Shown piece after piece: positions 52,952 through 64,000 of a stretch of 64,000 nucleotides of DNA. Each line of letters opens with the position of its first letter. The first letter of the stretch is position 1. The notes below the pieces were generated by a model. That model saw only the letters and a list, made by a program, of their open reading frames with translations. It was not told the origin of the DNA and ran no database searches. The translations under genes and the position numbers were made by a program. Source of the stretch: an uncultured Ferrovum sp. Its GTDB lineage: Bacteria > Pseudomonadota > Gammaproteobacteria > Burkholderiales > Ferrovaceae. Where the stretch lies: positions 1 to 64,000 of the forward strand of contig CAIPTD010000039.1 in NCBI GenBank assembly GCA_903867885.1. Direction: 5' to 3'.

Positions 52952-53986
52952 ATGCAAATCGGCCCCTACAAGCTTAAAAACAATCTTCTTGTTGCCCCTA
53001 TGGCAGGGGTTACTGATCGCCCTTTCCGTCAACTCTGTAAGCAGTTGGGCGCAGGAATGGCCGTATCCGAGATGGTTGCTTCTAACTCATTACTTTGGGG
53101 TTCGGAAAAAACACGTCGTCGCGCCGACCATACGGGCGAAGTTGAACCCAAATCTGTTCAAATTGCCGGGGCAGACCCGAAAATGATGGCTGATGCAGCG
53201 CGCTATAACGTGGACCAAGGCGCACAGATCATCGATATCAATATGGGCTGCCCAGCCAAGAAAATTTGTAATGTCATGGCAGGTTCGGCCTTATTGCAAA
53301 ATGAACCCCTAGTGAGTCAAATTCTTGAGTCGGTAGTCAATGCCGTTAATGTACCCGTTACCCTCAAAATCCGAACTGGCTGGGACAAATCCCATAAGAA
53401 CGCCCTAACGGTTGCTCGGATCGCAGAGCTGTCGGGTATTCAAGCGCTCGCCATTCATGGCCGCACCCGTGCTTGCGGGTATACAGGTGATGCCGAATAC
53501 GAAACTATTGCAGCAGTTAAAGCACAATCCCGAATTCCCATTATTGCCAACGGAGACATTATCTCTCCAGAGAAAGCGCAAGAAGTTTTGCGCATCACGG
53601 GTGCTGATGCAGTAATGATTGGTCGCGCTGCGCAAGGTCGTCCTTGGATATTCAGAGAAATTGAACACTACCTGGCAACAGGTGAACATCTGCCTCCTCC
53701 AGAGGTAGAAGAGATTCGCCGAGTGTTGCTTGGACACCTCATCGATTTACATGAGTTTTATGGTGCTGAGCGTGGAGTCAAAGTGGCTCGTAAACACATC
53801 TCTTGGTACACCAAGGGATTGGTGGGCTCAGCTGCGTTTCGCCGGGATATGAATCTTCTACCCACTGCAGAAACGCAATACCAAGCCATTGCGCAATTTT
53901 TTGACGGGCTAGCTGAAGTAAGCCATACCTTGGCATACGAGAGCACTGAACTGGATACTCCTGTAACGGACGATCTCGCAGCATGA
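52952..53986 (+). CDS. dusB: tRNA-dihydrouridine synthase B
   Basis: A 344-residue FMN enzyme that reduces specific uridines in tRNA. The FMN-barrel start LLVAPMAGVTDRPFRQLC is at about 13-30, and the catalytic cysteine is in INMGCPAKKICNVMAGSALL. LKIRTGWDKSHKNA and AIHGRTRACGYTGDAEY are also typical. I chose ATG 52952 (MQIGPYKLKNN) over an upstream in-frame start. It overlaps fis by 4 bases; the dusB-fis operon is conserved in proteobacteria, where the promoter ahead of dusB controls fis. The 126-base gap upstream is AT-rich but I could not identify convincing promoter boxes. Confidence 0.95.
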   Translation: MQIGPYKLKNNLLVAPMAGVTDRPFRQLCKQLGAGMAVSEMVASNSLLWGSEKTRRRADHTGEVEPKSVQIAGADPKMMADAARYNVDQGAQIIDINMGCPAKKICNVMAGSALLQNEPLVSQILESVVNAVNVPVTLKIRTGWDKSHKNALTVARIAELSGIQALAIHGRTRACGYTGDAEYETIAAVKAQSRIPIIANGDIISPEKAQEVLRITGADAVMIGRAAQGRPWIFREIEHYLATGEHLPPPEVEEIRRVLLGHLIDLHEFYGAERGVKVARKHISWYTKGLVGSAAFRRDMNLLPTAETQYQAIAQFFDGLAEVSHTLAYESTELDTPVTDDLAA

Positions 53987-54234
53987 CAGCCCGAAAAGAA
54001 AGTGAACTCTGCCTTGCAGTTCGTCGTGCTGTAGCAGATTACCTCAGGCTACTCGATGGAGAAAAACCCGGAGCAGTTTACGATATGGTGCTGCAAAGTG
54101 TTGAGCGCCCCCTACTCGAAGTCATCTTGGATCATACGCAAGGCAACCAAACTCGCGCGGCGGAGATTTTGGGAATGAACCGGAATACGCTACGTAAAAA
54201 ACTACAGCAGTACGGATTCAGCAACGGAGTATAA
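53983..54234 (+). CDS. fis: Fis-type nucleoid-associated DNA-binding protein
   Basis: An 83-residue Fis homologue. The C-terminal helix-turn-helix NQTRAAEILGMNRNTLRKKL (about 58-77) is intact, preceded by the dimerisation helices (VLQSVERPLLEVILDHTQ). Fis bends DNA and regulates rRNA transcription, recombination and replication. It starts inside the dusB stop (ATGA) and precedes purH by 3 bases. It is slightly shorter at the N-terminus than the 98-residue E. coli protein, as usual for betaproteobacteria. Confidence 0.95.
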   Translation: MTARKESELCLAVRRAVADYLRLLDGEKPGAVYDMVLQSVERPLLEVILDHTQGNQTRAAEILGMNRNTLRKKLQQYGFSNGV

Positions 54235-54237
54235 AAA

Positions 54238-55788
54238 ATGGCGATTCGTCGAGCGCTGCTAAGCGTTTCAGACAAAGCAGGCATTGTAGATTTTGCGCGT
54301 GCCCTGCATGAACTTGGTGTAGATCTAATGTCTACCGGCGGAACTGCAAAGGCTCTCAGAGATGCGGGGCTTCCCGTTGTAGAAGTCTCGGAACACACCG
54401 GCTTTCCAGAGATGTTAGATGGTCGCGTTAAAACGCTTCATCCCCGTATCCATGGCGGCCTTCTGGCAAGACGCGATCTTCCTGAGCACATCCAAGCCAT
54501 GGAGGAACATGAAATCGTTCCCATTGATTTAGTAGCAGTGAATCTTTATCCCTTTCGTGAAACGATTGCAAAGCCGGGTTGCACCTTAGACGACGCCATT
54601 GAAAATATCGATATCGGCGGGCCTGCAATGGTGCGTTCAGCTGCCAAGAATCACCGTCATGTGGTGGTGCTGACCGATCCCAAGGATTACGCAAGGGTAT
54701 TGGAAGAAATGTCCTCTCAGGCAGGTGCTGTATCTTTTGACACGCGCTTTCAACTTGCTTGCAAAGCGTATGCGCACACTGCCGAATATGATGCCGCCAT
54801 CGCGGATTGGCTAAGCCTTCAAGCTCAACCAGAAGAAGCACCCTTTCCCCCTAGACTGCATTTACACTTCATTAAAGCGCAGCCTCTGCGTTATGGAGAA
54901 AATCCGCATCAAAGCGCTGCTTTTTATCGTGACCCCCATCCGGCCCCGGGCACTTTAGCCAATTGGGTTCAGCATCAAGGCAAAGAACTGTCGTACAACA
55001 ATATCGCCGATGCCGATGCCGCATGGGAATGCGTGCGTGGGCTCAGCAAGACTGCCTGCGTGATCGTAAAGCATGCCAACCCTTGTGGTGTCGCCATAGG
55101 AGAAACCCCACTGGATGCCTACCGTCGCGCTTTTGCAACCGATCCCACCTCGGCCTTTGGTGGCATTATTGCTTTTAATCATGCAATTGATAGCGACACA
55201 GCAGAAGCCATTGCAGGTCAATTCGCCGAGGTAGTGATTGCTCCAGACTATACCCATGAGGCTTTGTCTCGCTTTCTGAGTAAAGGTAATGTCAGAGTTC
55301 TTCAGGTTCATCTAGCGCATGGCAGCAATACCTGGGAATACAAAAGAGTCGGTGGAGGTTTGCTCGTTCAAAGCCCAGACCTCATCCAACATCCTGAATT
55401 CAACATTGTCACTCAGGCTCGCCCCTCTGAGAGCCAAATGAACGATCTCAAATTTGCCTTTCATGTCGCGCAATTCGTCAAATCGAATGCTGTTGTGTTC
55501 TGTGCAGATGGACGGACTTTAGGCGTAGGTGCTGGTCAAATGAGCCGTGTTGACAGCACCCGAATTGCCTCACGCAAAGCGGAAGATGCTGGCCTATCCC
55601 TCAAGGGCTCTGTGTGCGCCTCTGATGCTTTCTTCCCTTTCCGTGACGGGTTGGATGTGATTGCAGCGGCCGGAGCAAGGGCTGTGGTGCACCCAGGCGG
55701 AAGCATGCGTGATGAAGAAGTCATCGCAGCTGCTGACGAGCATGGTATTGCCATGGCACTCACAGGCGTTCGGCATTTCCGCCACTAA
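54238..55788 (+). CDS. purH: Bifunctional AICAR formyltransferase / IMP cyclohydrolase
   Basis: A 516-residue enzyme for the last two steps of IMP synthesis. The N-terminal MGS-like IMP cyclohydrolase domain (about 1-195) contains [31 protein letters not shown] and [14 protein letters not shown]. The C-terminal AICAR transformylase domain (about 200-516) contains [26 protein letters not shown] and [13 protein letters not shown]. purD follows after 22 bases, so two purine genes are together. In many Burkholderiales ruvC follows purH; it is not here. Confidence 0.97.
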   Translation: MAIRRALLSVSDKAGIVDFARALHELGVDLMSTGGTAKALRDAGLPVVEVSEHTGFPEMLDGRVKTLHPRIHGGLLARRDLPEHIQAMEEHEIVPIDLVAVNLYPFRETIAKPGCTLDDAIENIDIGGPAMVRSAAKNHRHVVVLTDPKDYARVLEEMSSQAGAVSFDTRFQLACKAYAHTAEYDAAIADWLSLQAQPEEAPFPPRLHLHFIKAQPLRYGENPHQSAAFYRDPHPAPGTLANWVQHQGKELSYNNIADADAAWECVRGLSKTACVIVKHANPCGVAIGETPLDAYRRAFATDPTSAFGGIIAFNHAIDSDTAEAIAGQFAEVVIAPDYTHEALSRFLSKGNVRVLQVHLAHGSNTWEYKRVGGGLLVQSPDLIQHPEFNIVTQARPSESQMNDLKFAFHVAQFVKSNAVVFCADGRTLGVGAGQMSRVDSTRIASRKAEDAGLSLKGSVCASDAFFPFRDGLDVIAAAGARAVVHPGGSMRDEEVIAAADEHGIAMALTGVRHFRH

Positions 55789-55810
55789 GACTGAACCGGA
55801 GAGGAAAAGC

Positions 55811-57091
55811 GTGAAAATTCTGGTTATTGGCAGCGGAGGGCGGGAACATGCTTTGGCATGGCGCATTAGCCAATCCAAACGTGTTTCTTCTGTTTTAGTG
55901 TCCCCAGGGAATGCGGGCACAACACGCAGCGAAGGCATTCGCAATATCCAAGGTCAAACCGTTTCAGAATGGCTACGTATTGCCCAAGAAGAAAATGTTT
56001 ACCTCACTGTTGTAGGCCCAGAAGCCCCTCTTTCTGAAGGGATTGTCGATACCTTTCGTGCGGCAGGATTAAGAATTTTTGGGCCCACTCAGGCGGCTTC
56101 ACAATTAGAGGGCTCCAAAGACTTTGCTAAACAATTCATGGTACGTCATGGCATTCCTACCGCACGAGCGGCCACCTTCAACGAAGCCGCAGCCGCCCAC
56201 TCTTACATTGATCAGCATGGCGCACCTATCGTCATTAAGGCTGATGGCTTAGCAGCAGGAAAAGGCGTGGTGGTGGCCATGCGCTTGCAAGAAGCCCACG
56301 ACGCAGTAGATGCAATGTTAGGCGGAAGTCTTGGTGGAGCGGGCCATCGCGTTGTGATTGAAGAGTTTTTAACCGGTGAAGAGGCCAGTTTTATTGTGAT
56401 GGTGGATGGCAAACATATTCTTCCCCTCGCAACGAGCCAAGACCACAAACGTTTACTGGACGGAGATCAAGGCCCCAACACTGGCGGAATGGGCGCTTAT
56501 TCTCCTGCCCCCGTGGTCACCCCTTCGCTACATGGTCGGATCATGCGTGAAATCATTGTGCCCACTGTTGCAGGGATGGCTGCGGAAGGCACACCGTACA
56601 CTGGTTTTCTTTATGCTGGGGTGATGATTGATGCACAAGGTATTCCTAAAACACTCGAGTTTAACTGTCGCATGGGCGACCCAGAAACACAGCCCATCAT
56701 GATGCGATTGAAAAGCGATTTCACTGTGCTTCTTGAACATGCTATTGATGGAACACTCAACACCATTGAAGCAGAGTGGGACTTAAAAAACGCGATTGGA
56801 GTGGTAATGGCAGCTGAAGGTTATCCCGGCACTCCGCGCAAGGGAGATGTGATTACAGGTCTTGATTCAAAATCTGAAAACGTAGAAGTCTTTCAGGCTG
56901 GCACATCTCTCACTTCAGAAGGCGAGGTGGTCACCTCTGGAGGTCGTGTACTCTGCGTCACGGCTATGGCACACACGCTAAAGCAGGCCAGGCAACTCGC
57001 CTATACCCACGCTGAACAGATCCACTTTAATGGAGCGCAACAACGAAGTGATATTGGTTGGCGCGCATTACCGGTATCAGGGCAACATTAA
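55811..57091 (+). CDS. purD: Phosphoribosylamine--glycine ligase
   Basis: A 426-residue ATP-grasp ligase joining phosphoribosylamine and glycine, the second step of purine synthesis. The start is GTG at 55811, with GAGGAAAA just upstream; the N-terminus MKILVIGSGGREHALAW is the standard one. The ATP-grasp region contains IVIKADGLAAGKGVVVAM, VVIEEFLTGEEASFIVMVDG and PNTGGMGAYSPAPV. LEFNCRMGDPETQPIMMRL carries the metal-binding residues. An in-frame extension to 55661 lies within purH and is rejected. It ends 10 bases before the TsaC-like gene. Confidence 0.96.
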   Translation: MKILVIGSGGREHALAWRISQSKRVSSVLVSPGNAGTTRSEGIRNIQGQTVSEWLRIAQEENVYLTVVGPEAPLSEGIVDTFRAAGLRIFGPTQAASQLEGSKDFAKQFMVRHGIPTARAATFNEAAAAHSYIDQHGAPIVIKADGLAAGKGVVVAMRLQEAHDAVDAMLGGSLGGAGHRVVIEEFLTGEEASFIVMVDGKHILPLATSQDHKRLLDGDQGPNTGGMGAYSPAPVVTPSLHGRIMREIIVPTVAGMAAEGTPYTGFLYAGVMIDAQGIPKTLEFNCRMGDPETQPIMMRLKSDFTVLLEHAIDGTLNTIEAEWDLKNAIGVVMAAEGYPGTPRKGDVITGLDSKSENVEVFQAGTSLTSEGEVVTSGGRVLCVTAMAHTLKQARQLAYTHAEQIHFNGAQQRSDIGWRALPVSGQH

Positions 57092-57101
57092 TTTTAATTC
57101 C

Positions 57102-57659
57102 ATGCTCCGCTTGCCGGCCTCCCCTCGCGCCCTCAATGCACGTTTGCGGGCAGGAGGTCTCATTGCCTATCCCACCCGAGCATCATTTGGACTAGGCTGC
57201 TTACCGCATCAAGCCAAGGCGCTGCACCGACTCATCAGATTAAAGCGCCGCCCCATCCATAAGGGGATGATCGTAGTAGCAGATACACAAGCGCGACTGC
57301 ATTCCCTTATCGGATCACTTTCAAGAGAACAACAACTCAAGCTTAATGAAATGTGGCCAGGAAACTGGACTTGGCTGGTCCCTGCAAGCCATCAAGCTTT
57401 ACCTGCGCTCAAAGGAAAAAGTAAATCAATTGCTGTGCGGGTAGATTCTTTCCCTCCGGTTCAAGCGCTTTGCCGTCAACTCAAAACTGCTCTTGTTTCC
57501 ACTAGCGCAAATCGAAGTGGCCACAAGCCCATTCGCACAATGCGTGAAATACGCAAACGCTTTGGTCAAAGCGTGACCATTATTTCAGGTCGATGCCAAA
57601 AAGGGGCCCGTGCCTCGACCATTGCTGACCTTCTTTCTTTAAAAGTTTTGCGTCAATAA
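57102..57659 (+). CDS. TsaC/YrdC-type threonylcarbamoyl-AMP synthase-like protein
   Basis: A 185-residue YrdC-fold protein of the TsaC subtype, which makes threonylcarbamoyl-AMP for the t6A37 modification of tRNAs. The core is recognisable: GGLIAYPTRASFGLGC near residue 20, LKRRPIHKGMIVVAD near 48, SIAVRVDSFPP near 110 and ALVSTSANRSGHKP near 130. The motif usually reads PTE(A/S/T)xxGxGC; here R replaces the acidic residue (ACC CGA GCA at 57174-57182). The KR-P and SxxN parts are kept. Start ATG 57102 follows purD by 10 bases; there is an overlapping in-frame start at 57030 inside purD. Activity is likely but not certain because of the substitution. Confidence 0.85.
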   Translation: MLRLPASPRALNARLRAGGLIAYPTRASFGLGCLPHQAKALHRLIRLKRRPIHKGMIVVADTQARLHSLIGSLSREQQLKLNEMWPGNWTWLVPASHQALPALKGKSKSIAVRVDSFPPVQALCRQLKTALVSTSANRSGHKPIRTMREIRKRFGQSVTIISGRCQKGARASTIADLLSLKVLRQ

Positions 57660-57710
57660 AAGTTTGGGGTTTAAATAATCACTATTGCAAAGAACAAAAA
57701 AGGAAAAGCA

Positions 57711-58604
57711 ATGAATATTCAGGATGCTCGAGACTATTTAATCGATCTCCAAAGTCGCATCGTCACTCAGCTTGAGAAAATAGATGGCAAGACTTTTCGA
57801 CGTGACCAATGGGATCGCCCAGAGGGAGGGGGTGGGATCAGCACCTTAGTTGAAGAGGGTGGGATTCTGGAGCGGGGGGGCGTCAATTTTTCTCATGTGA
57901 AAGGCGATCATCTCCCTGCTACAGCCAGTGCTAATCGCCCACAGATGGCAGGACGCGCATATGAAGCCATGGGCGTGTCTTTGGTCATGCACCCACGCAA
58001 CCCTTATGTTCCTACCGTTCACATGAATGTGCGCTTATTCACGGCCACGCGCGCCGGAGAAGAACCCATCTGGTGGTTTGGCGGCGGCATGGATCTCACT
58101 CCATACTATGGCTTTGCAGAAGATGCCCAGCATTTTCATCAAACCTGTAAAGACGCGCTCACCCCTTTTGGCGACCATCACGCGGCATTTAAACAATGGT
58201 GTGATGAATATTTTCATCTCAAGCATCGTAAGGAACCACGCGGGGTTGGCGGCATTTTCTTTGATGATTTCAGCGAAGGCGGTTTTGAAAATGCGATGGC
58301 ACTCTGGCAAAGCGTAGGCGATCATTTTCTGCCAGCGTACGTGCCTATCGTTGAACGTCGCAAAGACCATGACTACGGTGAAAGAGAAAGAGACTTTCAA
58401 GCATATCGCCGCGGCCGCTATGTAGAGTTCAACCTTGTCTTCGACAGAGGAACTTTATTTGGCTTGCAATCCGGAGGGCGCACTGAATCAATCCTAATGA
58501 GCATGCCACCTATCGTAAAATGGCGTTACGACTGGCATCCCGAACCAGGCTCACCAGAATCTAAGTTGTATTCCGATTTCTTAATTCATAAAAACTGGGT
58601 GTAA
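57711..58604 (+). CDS. hemF: Oxygen-dependent coproporphyrinogen-III oxidase
   Basis: A 297-residue aerobic enzyme that converts coproporphyrinogen III to protoporphyrinogen IX in haem synthesis. Conserved stretches include [65 protein letters not shown] and [21 protein letters not shown]. The ATG at 57711 has AAAGGAAAA just upstream. Use of the oxygen-dependent enzyme points to aerobic growth. It converges on uvrD with a gap of 6 bases. Confidence 0.97.
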   Translation: MNIQDARDYLIDLQSRIVTQLEKIDGKTFRRDQWDRPEGGGGISTLVEEGGILERGGVNFSHVKGDHLPATASANRPQMAGRAYEAMGVSLVMHPRNPYVPTVHMNVRLFTATRAGEEPIWWFGGGMDLTPYYGFAEDAQHFHQTCKDALTPFGDHHAAFKQWCDEYFHLKHRKEPRGVGGIFFDDFSEGGFENAMALWQSVGDHFLPAYVPIVERRKDHDYGERERDFQAYRRGRYVEFNLVFDRGTLFGLQSGGRTESILMSMPPIVKWRYDWHPEPGSPESKLYSDFLIHKNWV

Positions 58605-58610
58605 ACGCAA

Positions 58611-60788
58611 TCACACTGCAGTTAATTTTGCGTAAGTAAGGACAAGCCATTTGCTCCCCACCTCTCTAAAATTAACTTGCACCCTTGCATCTTCTCCGCT
58701 TCCTTCAGCGGCAGTGATCACCCCGGGACCAAATTTGGGGTGCGCGACTGATTGGCCAATACTGAATGGTAGGCCTTTTATAGCAGCCCTTGAGAACAGG
58801 GCCTGATCTTTAGATGAACTGGCGTGCAGTGGGCTTTCACGATGACTGGCCCACTGACTAATAAACTCTTTGGGGGCTTGGGATGGCCCCAAAAAACGAC
58901 ATAAGCCTTCCGGGATTTCATCAATGAAGCGGGAGCGCAATCCATAGCGCACTTGACCATGCAACATGCGGCTAGCAGAACGTGTGAGATAAAGGCGCTT
59001 TCGGGCGCGGGTAATCGCAACATACATCAAACGGCGCTCTTCTTCTAAACCATCATTTTCAGAAAGCGCATTCTCGTGAGGAAACAAGCCTTCCTCTAAA
59101 CCACTCACAAAAACAGCTGAAAACTCCAGACCCTTTGCTGAGTGAACGGTCATCAGTTGCAAAGCATCTTGCCCTACCCCTGCCTCACGTTCGCCCGCCT
59201 CTAAACTTGCATGCGAGAGAAAGGCAGCTAGGTCATCGAGTTCGCTATCGTTATTAAAACTTGCTGCTGCATTGATCAACTCTTCTAAGTTTTCAATGCG
59301 CTCCGCACCTTCTCGTTCCGTCTTGTAGTGTTCGCGTAATCCACTTAGTGTCAGCGCCTCTTCAATCACTTCAGCTAAGGGTAGGGTTTGAGTAGCGGAG
59401 CGAAGTCGTTCTATGCGCGCTAAAAAATCTTGAACACCGGTAGCCGCTTTACCACTTAATTTCACTTCTGGGGCTGCGCGAGACAAAGGCATATTGAGCG
59501 CAATTGCCTGCTCCTGTATCAATTCAATCGAACGCGCGCCAATCCCCTGCGGCGGAAAATTAATCACCCTCAGAAAAGCACCGTCATCCTCAGCATGCGC
59601 CGCCAAACGCAACCATGCGAGCGCATGTTTAACTTCAGCCCGTTCAAAGAATCGCAAGCCTCCATAAACACGATAGGGTAATCCTGCATTAAAAATGGCT
59701 TGCTCTAACACTCGAGACTGGGCATTAGATCGATACAGTAATGCAATATCTGTTAAGGCTAAGCCTTCTGCTTTTAATGTCCTTACCTCTTCTACAATGA
59801 AACTCGCCTCCCCAAAATCTGTATCGGCTTCGTACACTCTAATGGGCTCACCTTTTCCGGCATCGGTCCATAGGTTCTTGCCCAACCTACCCTGGTTGTT
59901 TGTAATCAAGGCATTTGCTGCATCCAATATATTTCCCTGAGAACGATAGTTTTGCTCTAAGCGAATCACGTGTTGAACATTAAACTCTTGCTCAAATAAA
60001 CGCATATTGCCTACGCGCGCCCCACGGAAGGCATAAATAGATTGATCATCATCCCCTACCGCAAATACGGATGCGCTTGGACCCGCAAGAAGTTTTAGCC
60101 ACTCATACTGCAATCGATTGGTATCTTGAAACTCATCAACCAATACAAAACCAAAACGCTCTTGGTAGTGCTCGCGTAAACGCTGGTCTGCGGTCAGTAA
60201 CTCGTATGAACGTAAAAGTAATTCTGCAAAATCCACTACACCTTCGCGTTGACACTGCTGTTCATAGGCTGCATAAAACTCCACCATAGCGCGGCTTGCA
60301 CTGTCCCAAGGTTTGGTTTGTGCTGCACGAATGCCTTCTTCTTTTTGACTATTGATAAAGTAGGCTACCTGACGAGGTGGGTAACGCTCTTCATCCGCAT
60401 TCATGCTACGCAACACTCGCTTAATTGAACTTTGCTGATCTTGTGAATCCAGAATTTGAAACAAACTAGGCAACCCCACTTCACGGTGATGTGCCCTCAG
60501 CAAGCGATTGCATAGTCCATGAAAAGTGCCTACCCACATGCCTCGCGTGTTGATGGGGAGCATACCGGTTAGCCGGACCAACATCTCGCGGGCGGCTTTA
60601 TTGGTAAAAGTGACCGCTAAAACCCCAAGGGGGCTCGCTTGACCCGAGCGAATCAGATGGGCAATTCGAGTGGTTAATACGCGCGTTTTACCACTGCCTG
60701 CGCCCGCTAATACTAAGGAGGAAACTCGTGGTAAGGTAACTGCTGCCAATTGTTCCGGGTTAAGACCGGATAAGAGAGTATCGTTCAT
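58611..60788 (-). CDS. uvrD: UvrD/Rep-family DNA helicase II
   Basis: A 725-residue superfamily 1A 3'-5' helicase for nucleotide-excision and mismatch repair. Motif I is AGAGSGKTRVLTTRIAHLI near residue 30, Ia is VTFTNKAAREM, II is FVLVDEFQDTNRLQYEWL, III is VGDDDQSIYAFRGA, IV includes EQNYRSQGNIL, and VI is LMYVAITRARKRLYLT. The C-terminus has the UvrD-type SIGQSVAHPKFGPGVI and VQVNFREVGSKWLV Tudor-like module for RNA polymerase contact. The start is uncertain: ATGs at 60812, 60794 and 60788 are all in frame and none has a good ribosome site. It is divergent from dedA. Confidence 0.94.
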   Translation of the reverse strand: MNDTLLSGLNPEQLAAVTLPRVSSLVLAGAGSGKTRVLTTRIAHLIRSGQASPLGVLAVTFTNKAAREMLVRLTGMLPINTRGMWVGTFHGLCNRLLRAHHREVGLPSLFQILDSQDQQSSIKRVLRSMNADEERYPPRQVAYFINSQKEEGIRAAQTKPWDSASRAMVEFYAAYEQQCQREGVVDFAELLLRSYELLTADQRLREHYQERFGFVLVDEFQDTNRLQYEWLKLLAGPSASVFAVGDDDQSIYAFRGARVGNMRLFEQEFNVQHVIRLEQNYRSQGNILDAANALITNNQGRLGKNLWTDAGKGEPIRVYEADTDFGEASFIVEEVRTLKAEGLALTDIALLYRSNAQSRVLEQAIFNAGLPYRVYGGLRFFERAEVKHALAWLRLAAHAEDDGAFLRVINFPPQGIGARSIELIQEQAIALNMPLSRAAPEVKLSGKAATGVQDFLARIERLRSATQTLPLAEVIEEALTLSGLREHYKTEREGAERIENLEELINAAASFNNDSELDDLAAFLSHASLEAGEREAGVGQDALQLMTVHSAKGLEFSAVFVSGLEEGLFPHENALSENDGLEEERRLMYVAITRARKRLYLTRSASRMLHGQVRYGLRSRFIDEIPEGLCRFLGPSQAPKEFISQWASHRESPLHASSSKDQALFSRAAIKGLPFSIGQSVAHPKFGPGVITAAEGSGEDARVQVNFREVGSKWLVLTYAKLTAV

Positions 60789-60829
60789 CTCTGGCATTAT
60801 ACGTTTGCTCATCTAATCTTATTAGCGCA

Positions 60830-61309
60830 ATGACTCTTCAAGACCTTCAATCCACGATCCACAATTACGGCTATTACGCAGTTCTAGTTGGGGCTATTAT
60901 TGAAGGAGAGACTATCCTCCTTATTGCAGCCATCTCAGCCTCTCAGGGCTTGTTAGATCTCAGATGGGTCATTGCATTGTCCACCGTATCGGCTACCACG
61001 GGGGATAACCTGTATTTTTGGCTTGGAAGGATGCAGGGTAAGCTGATTTTGCGCTATCTACCTAAGTTGGAACCTGGATTGCTAAGATTCAATCGCATAT
61101 TAGACCGCTGGCATACTCCAGCTATTTTAAGCCTACGCTTTCTCTATGGTTTACGAATAGTTGGACCTATGGCGGTGGGCATGAGCGGATTCAAACCGCT
61201 TAACTTTTTATGTATTGATGCAGTGGGGGCCTTAATCTGGTCTGTGGTATTTTCATTTTTAGGCTATACGTTTGGACAACAAATCTTGCCTTATTTCATT
61301 TCGGGCTAA
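60830..61309 (+). CDS. DedA family membrane protein
   Basis: A 159-residue inner-membrane protein with four or five hydrophobic segments. DedA features include the early acidic motif VGAIIEGETILLIAA (E in the first membrane pair), GDNLYFWLGRMQGK near 63-76, and RFLYGLRIVGPMAVGMSGF near 104-122 with the conserved R and G residues. The family takes part in undecaprenyl-phosphate or lipid recycling across the membrane. It is slightly shorter than the usual 190-220 residues, but both conserved halves are present. Promoter elements must lie in the 40-base gap to uvrD or inside it. Confidence 0.88.
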   Translation: MTLQDLQSTIHNYGYYAVLVGAIIEGETILLIAAISASQGLLDLRWVIALSTVSATTGDNLYFWLGRMQGKLILRYLPKLEPGLLRFNRILDRWHTPAILSLRFLYGLRIVGPMAVGMSGFKPLNFLCIDAVGALIWSVVFSFLGYTFGQQILPYFISG

Positions 61310-61332
61310 CATTTGACTGGCGCCAACAAGAT

Positions 61333-61360
61333 TTGACCATTTTGCTTAGTGTGTTAATCT
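61333..61360 (+). promoter_or_regulatory. Sigma70-type promoter for the RNA helicase gene
   Basis: TTGACC (61333-61338) and TAATCT (61355-61360) are separated by 16 bases, close to the -35/-10 consensus. Transcription would begin near 61367, giving a 5' leader of about 117 bases before the helicase ATG at 61484. It lies just after the dedA stop. Confidence 0.55.
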
Positions 61361-61387
61361 AAGCGCCTAATACGACCACATCCCCTC

Positions 61388-61415
61388 GTTGACGCTTCAT
61401 TTTTTGTGCGTCAAC
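61388..61415 (+). other. Stem-loop in the 5' leader of the RNA helicase gene
   Basis: GTTGACGC (61388-61395) and GCGTCAAC (61408-61415) form a perfect 8-base stem with a 12-base T-rich loop (TTCATTTTTTGT). It sits in the predicted untranslated leader, about 70 bases upstream of the start codon. It could be an intrinsic terminator-like attenuator or an RNA target of the helicase itself; it lacks a T-run directly after the stem, so simple termination is less likely. Confidence 0.5.
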
Positions 61416-61483
61416 CTGCCTGACAGTTCCCTTTTAAACAGCCGCCGGTGGTCGAGCGTTCTGTTTCAGTCAAGCGGAGTTAC

Positions 61484-64000
<2,517 letters not shown>

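Noticed and set aside
61310-61332. GGCGCC-containing palindrome after dedA as terminator
   Set aside because: The palindrome is only 8 bases with no loop and no following T-run.

Overview
The window looks like ordinary chromosome from a compact betaproteobacterium, most probably of the order Burkholderiales. The evidence is gene content and order: glyQ-glyS-gmhB-plsC, lptD-surA-pdxA-rsmA, amgK-murU-pepP-ubiH, lgt/ilvD divergent, hemA-prfA-prmC-grxD, dusB-fis-purH, and a type II ThrB. I cannot place it to family from sequence alone. Base composition looks balanced throughout by eye (not computed). No insertion sequence, prophage, CRISPR array, rRNA or tRNA gene was seen. Genes are packed very tightly with many 1-4 base overlaps. 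The longest stretch without a gene is about 245 bases (31251-31496), so no gap exceeds 300 bases.

Layout. 1-4373 (+): end of glyQ, glyS, gmhB, a lysophosphatidate acyltransferase and a YgjP-type metallopeptidase. 4370-9787 (-): lptD-surA-pdxA-rsmA, an outer-membrane assembly and cofactor operon in which pdxA appears to start at CTG. 9887-16710 (+): peptidoglycan-recycling kinase and uridylyltransferase, pepP, two ubiquinone hydroxylases, dsbC and a displaced trpG. 16719-20781: mltA (-), a 34-residue membrane protein (+), apaG (-), then rpe-trpE (+). 20841-22160: type II NADH dehydrogenase with a terminator. 22258-26605 (-): a less well known envelope set (OmpA-like protein, long coiled-coil protein, DUF1295 membrane protein, CFA-synthase-like methyltransferase, secreted protein). 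26643-30206 (-): grxD-prmC-prfA-hemA. 30315-31250 (-): a MerR/cobalamin-binding regulator with the residue pattern of the B12 photoreceptors CarH/LitR, with a palindrome upstream.

31820-37070 (-) is the most unusual part: six coupled genes for a HAD phosphatase, class III aminotransferase, alpha/beta hydrolase, acyl carrier protein, ketosynthase and an outer-membrane MipA/OmpV-like protein. I read it as a small dedicated acyl-chain/amine pathway of unknown product. 37260-42261: a small unknown protein, lgt, ilvD and yyaL. 42287-46954 (+): complete livKHMGF branched-chain amino acid uptake operon whose binding protein has a lipobox. 46951-50053 (-): BPSS1780-type membrane protein, thrB, an orphan [2Fe-2S] subunit and a LOG protein. 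50069-58604 (+): polA, dusB-fis-purH-purD, tsaC-like, hemF. 58611-64000: uvrD (-), dedA (+), an rhlE-type RNA helicase with a long disordered tail, and the start of leuS, which runs off the end.

Most of the window is core metabolism and envelope biogenesis. The places worth attention are the ACP/ketosynthase operon, the CarH-like regulator, the OmpA-like/coiled-coil pair, the CTG start of pdxA, and the small membrane protein whose start codon overlaps that of mltA on the other strand.
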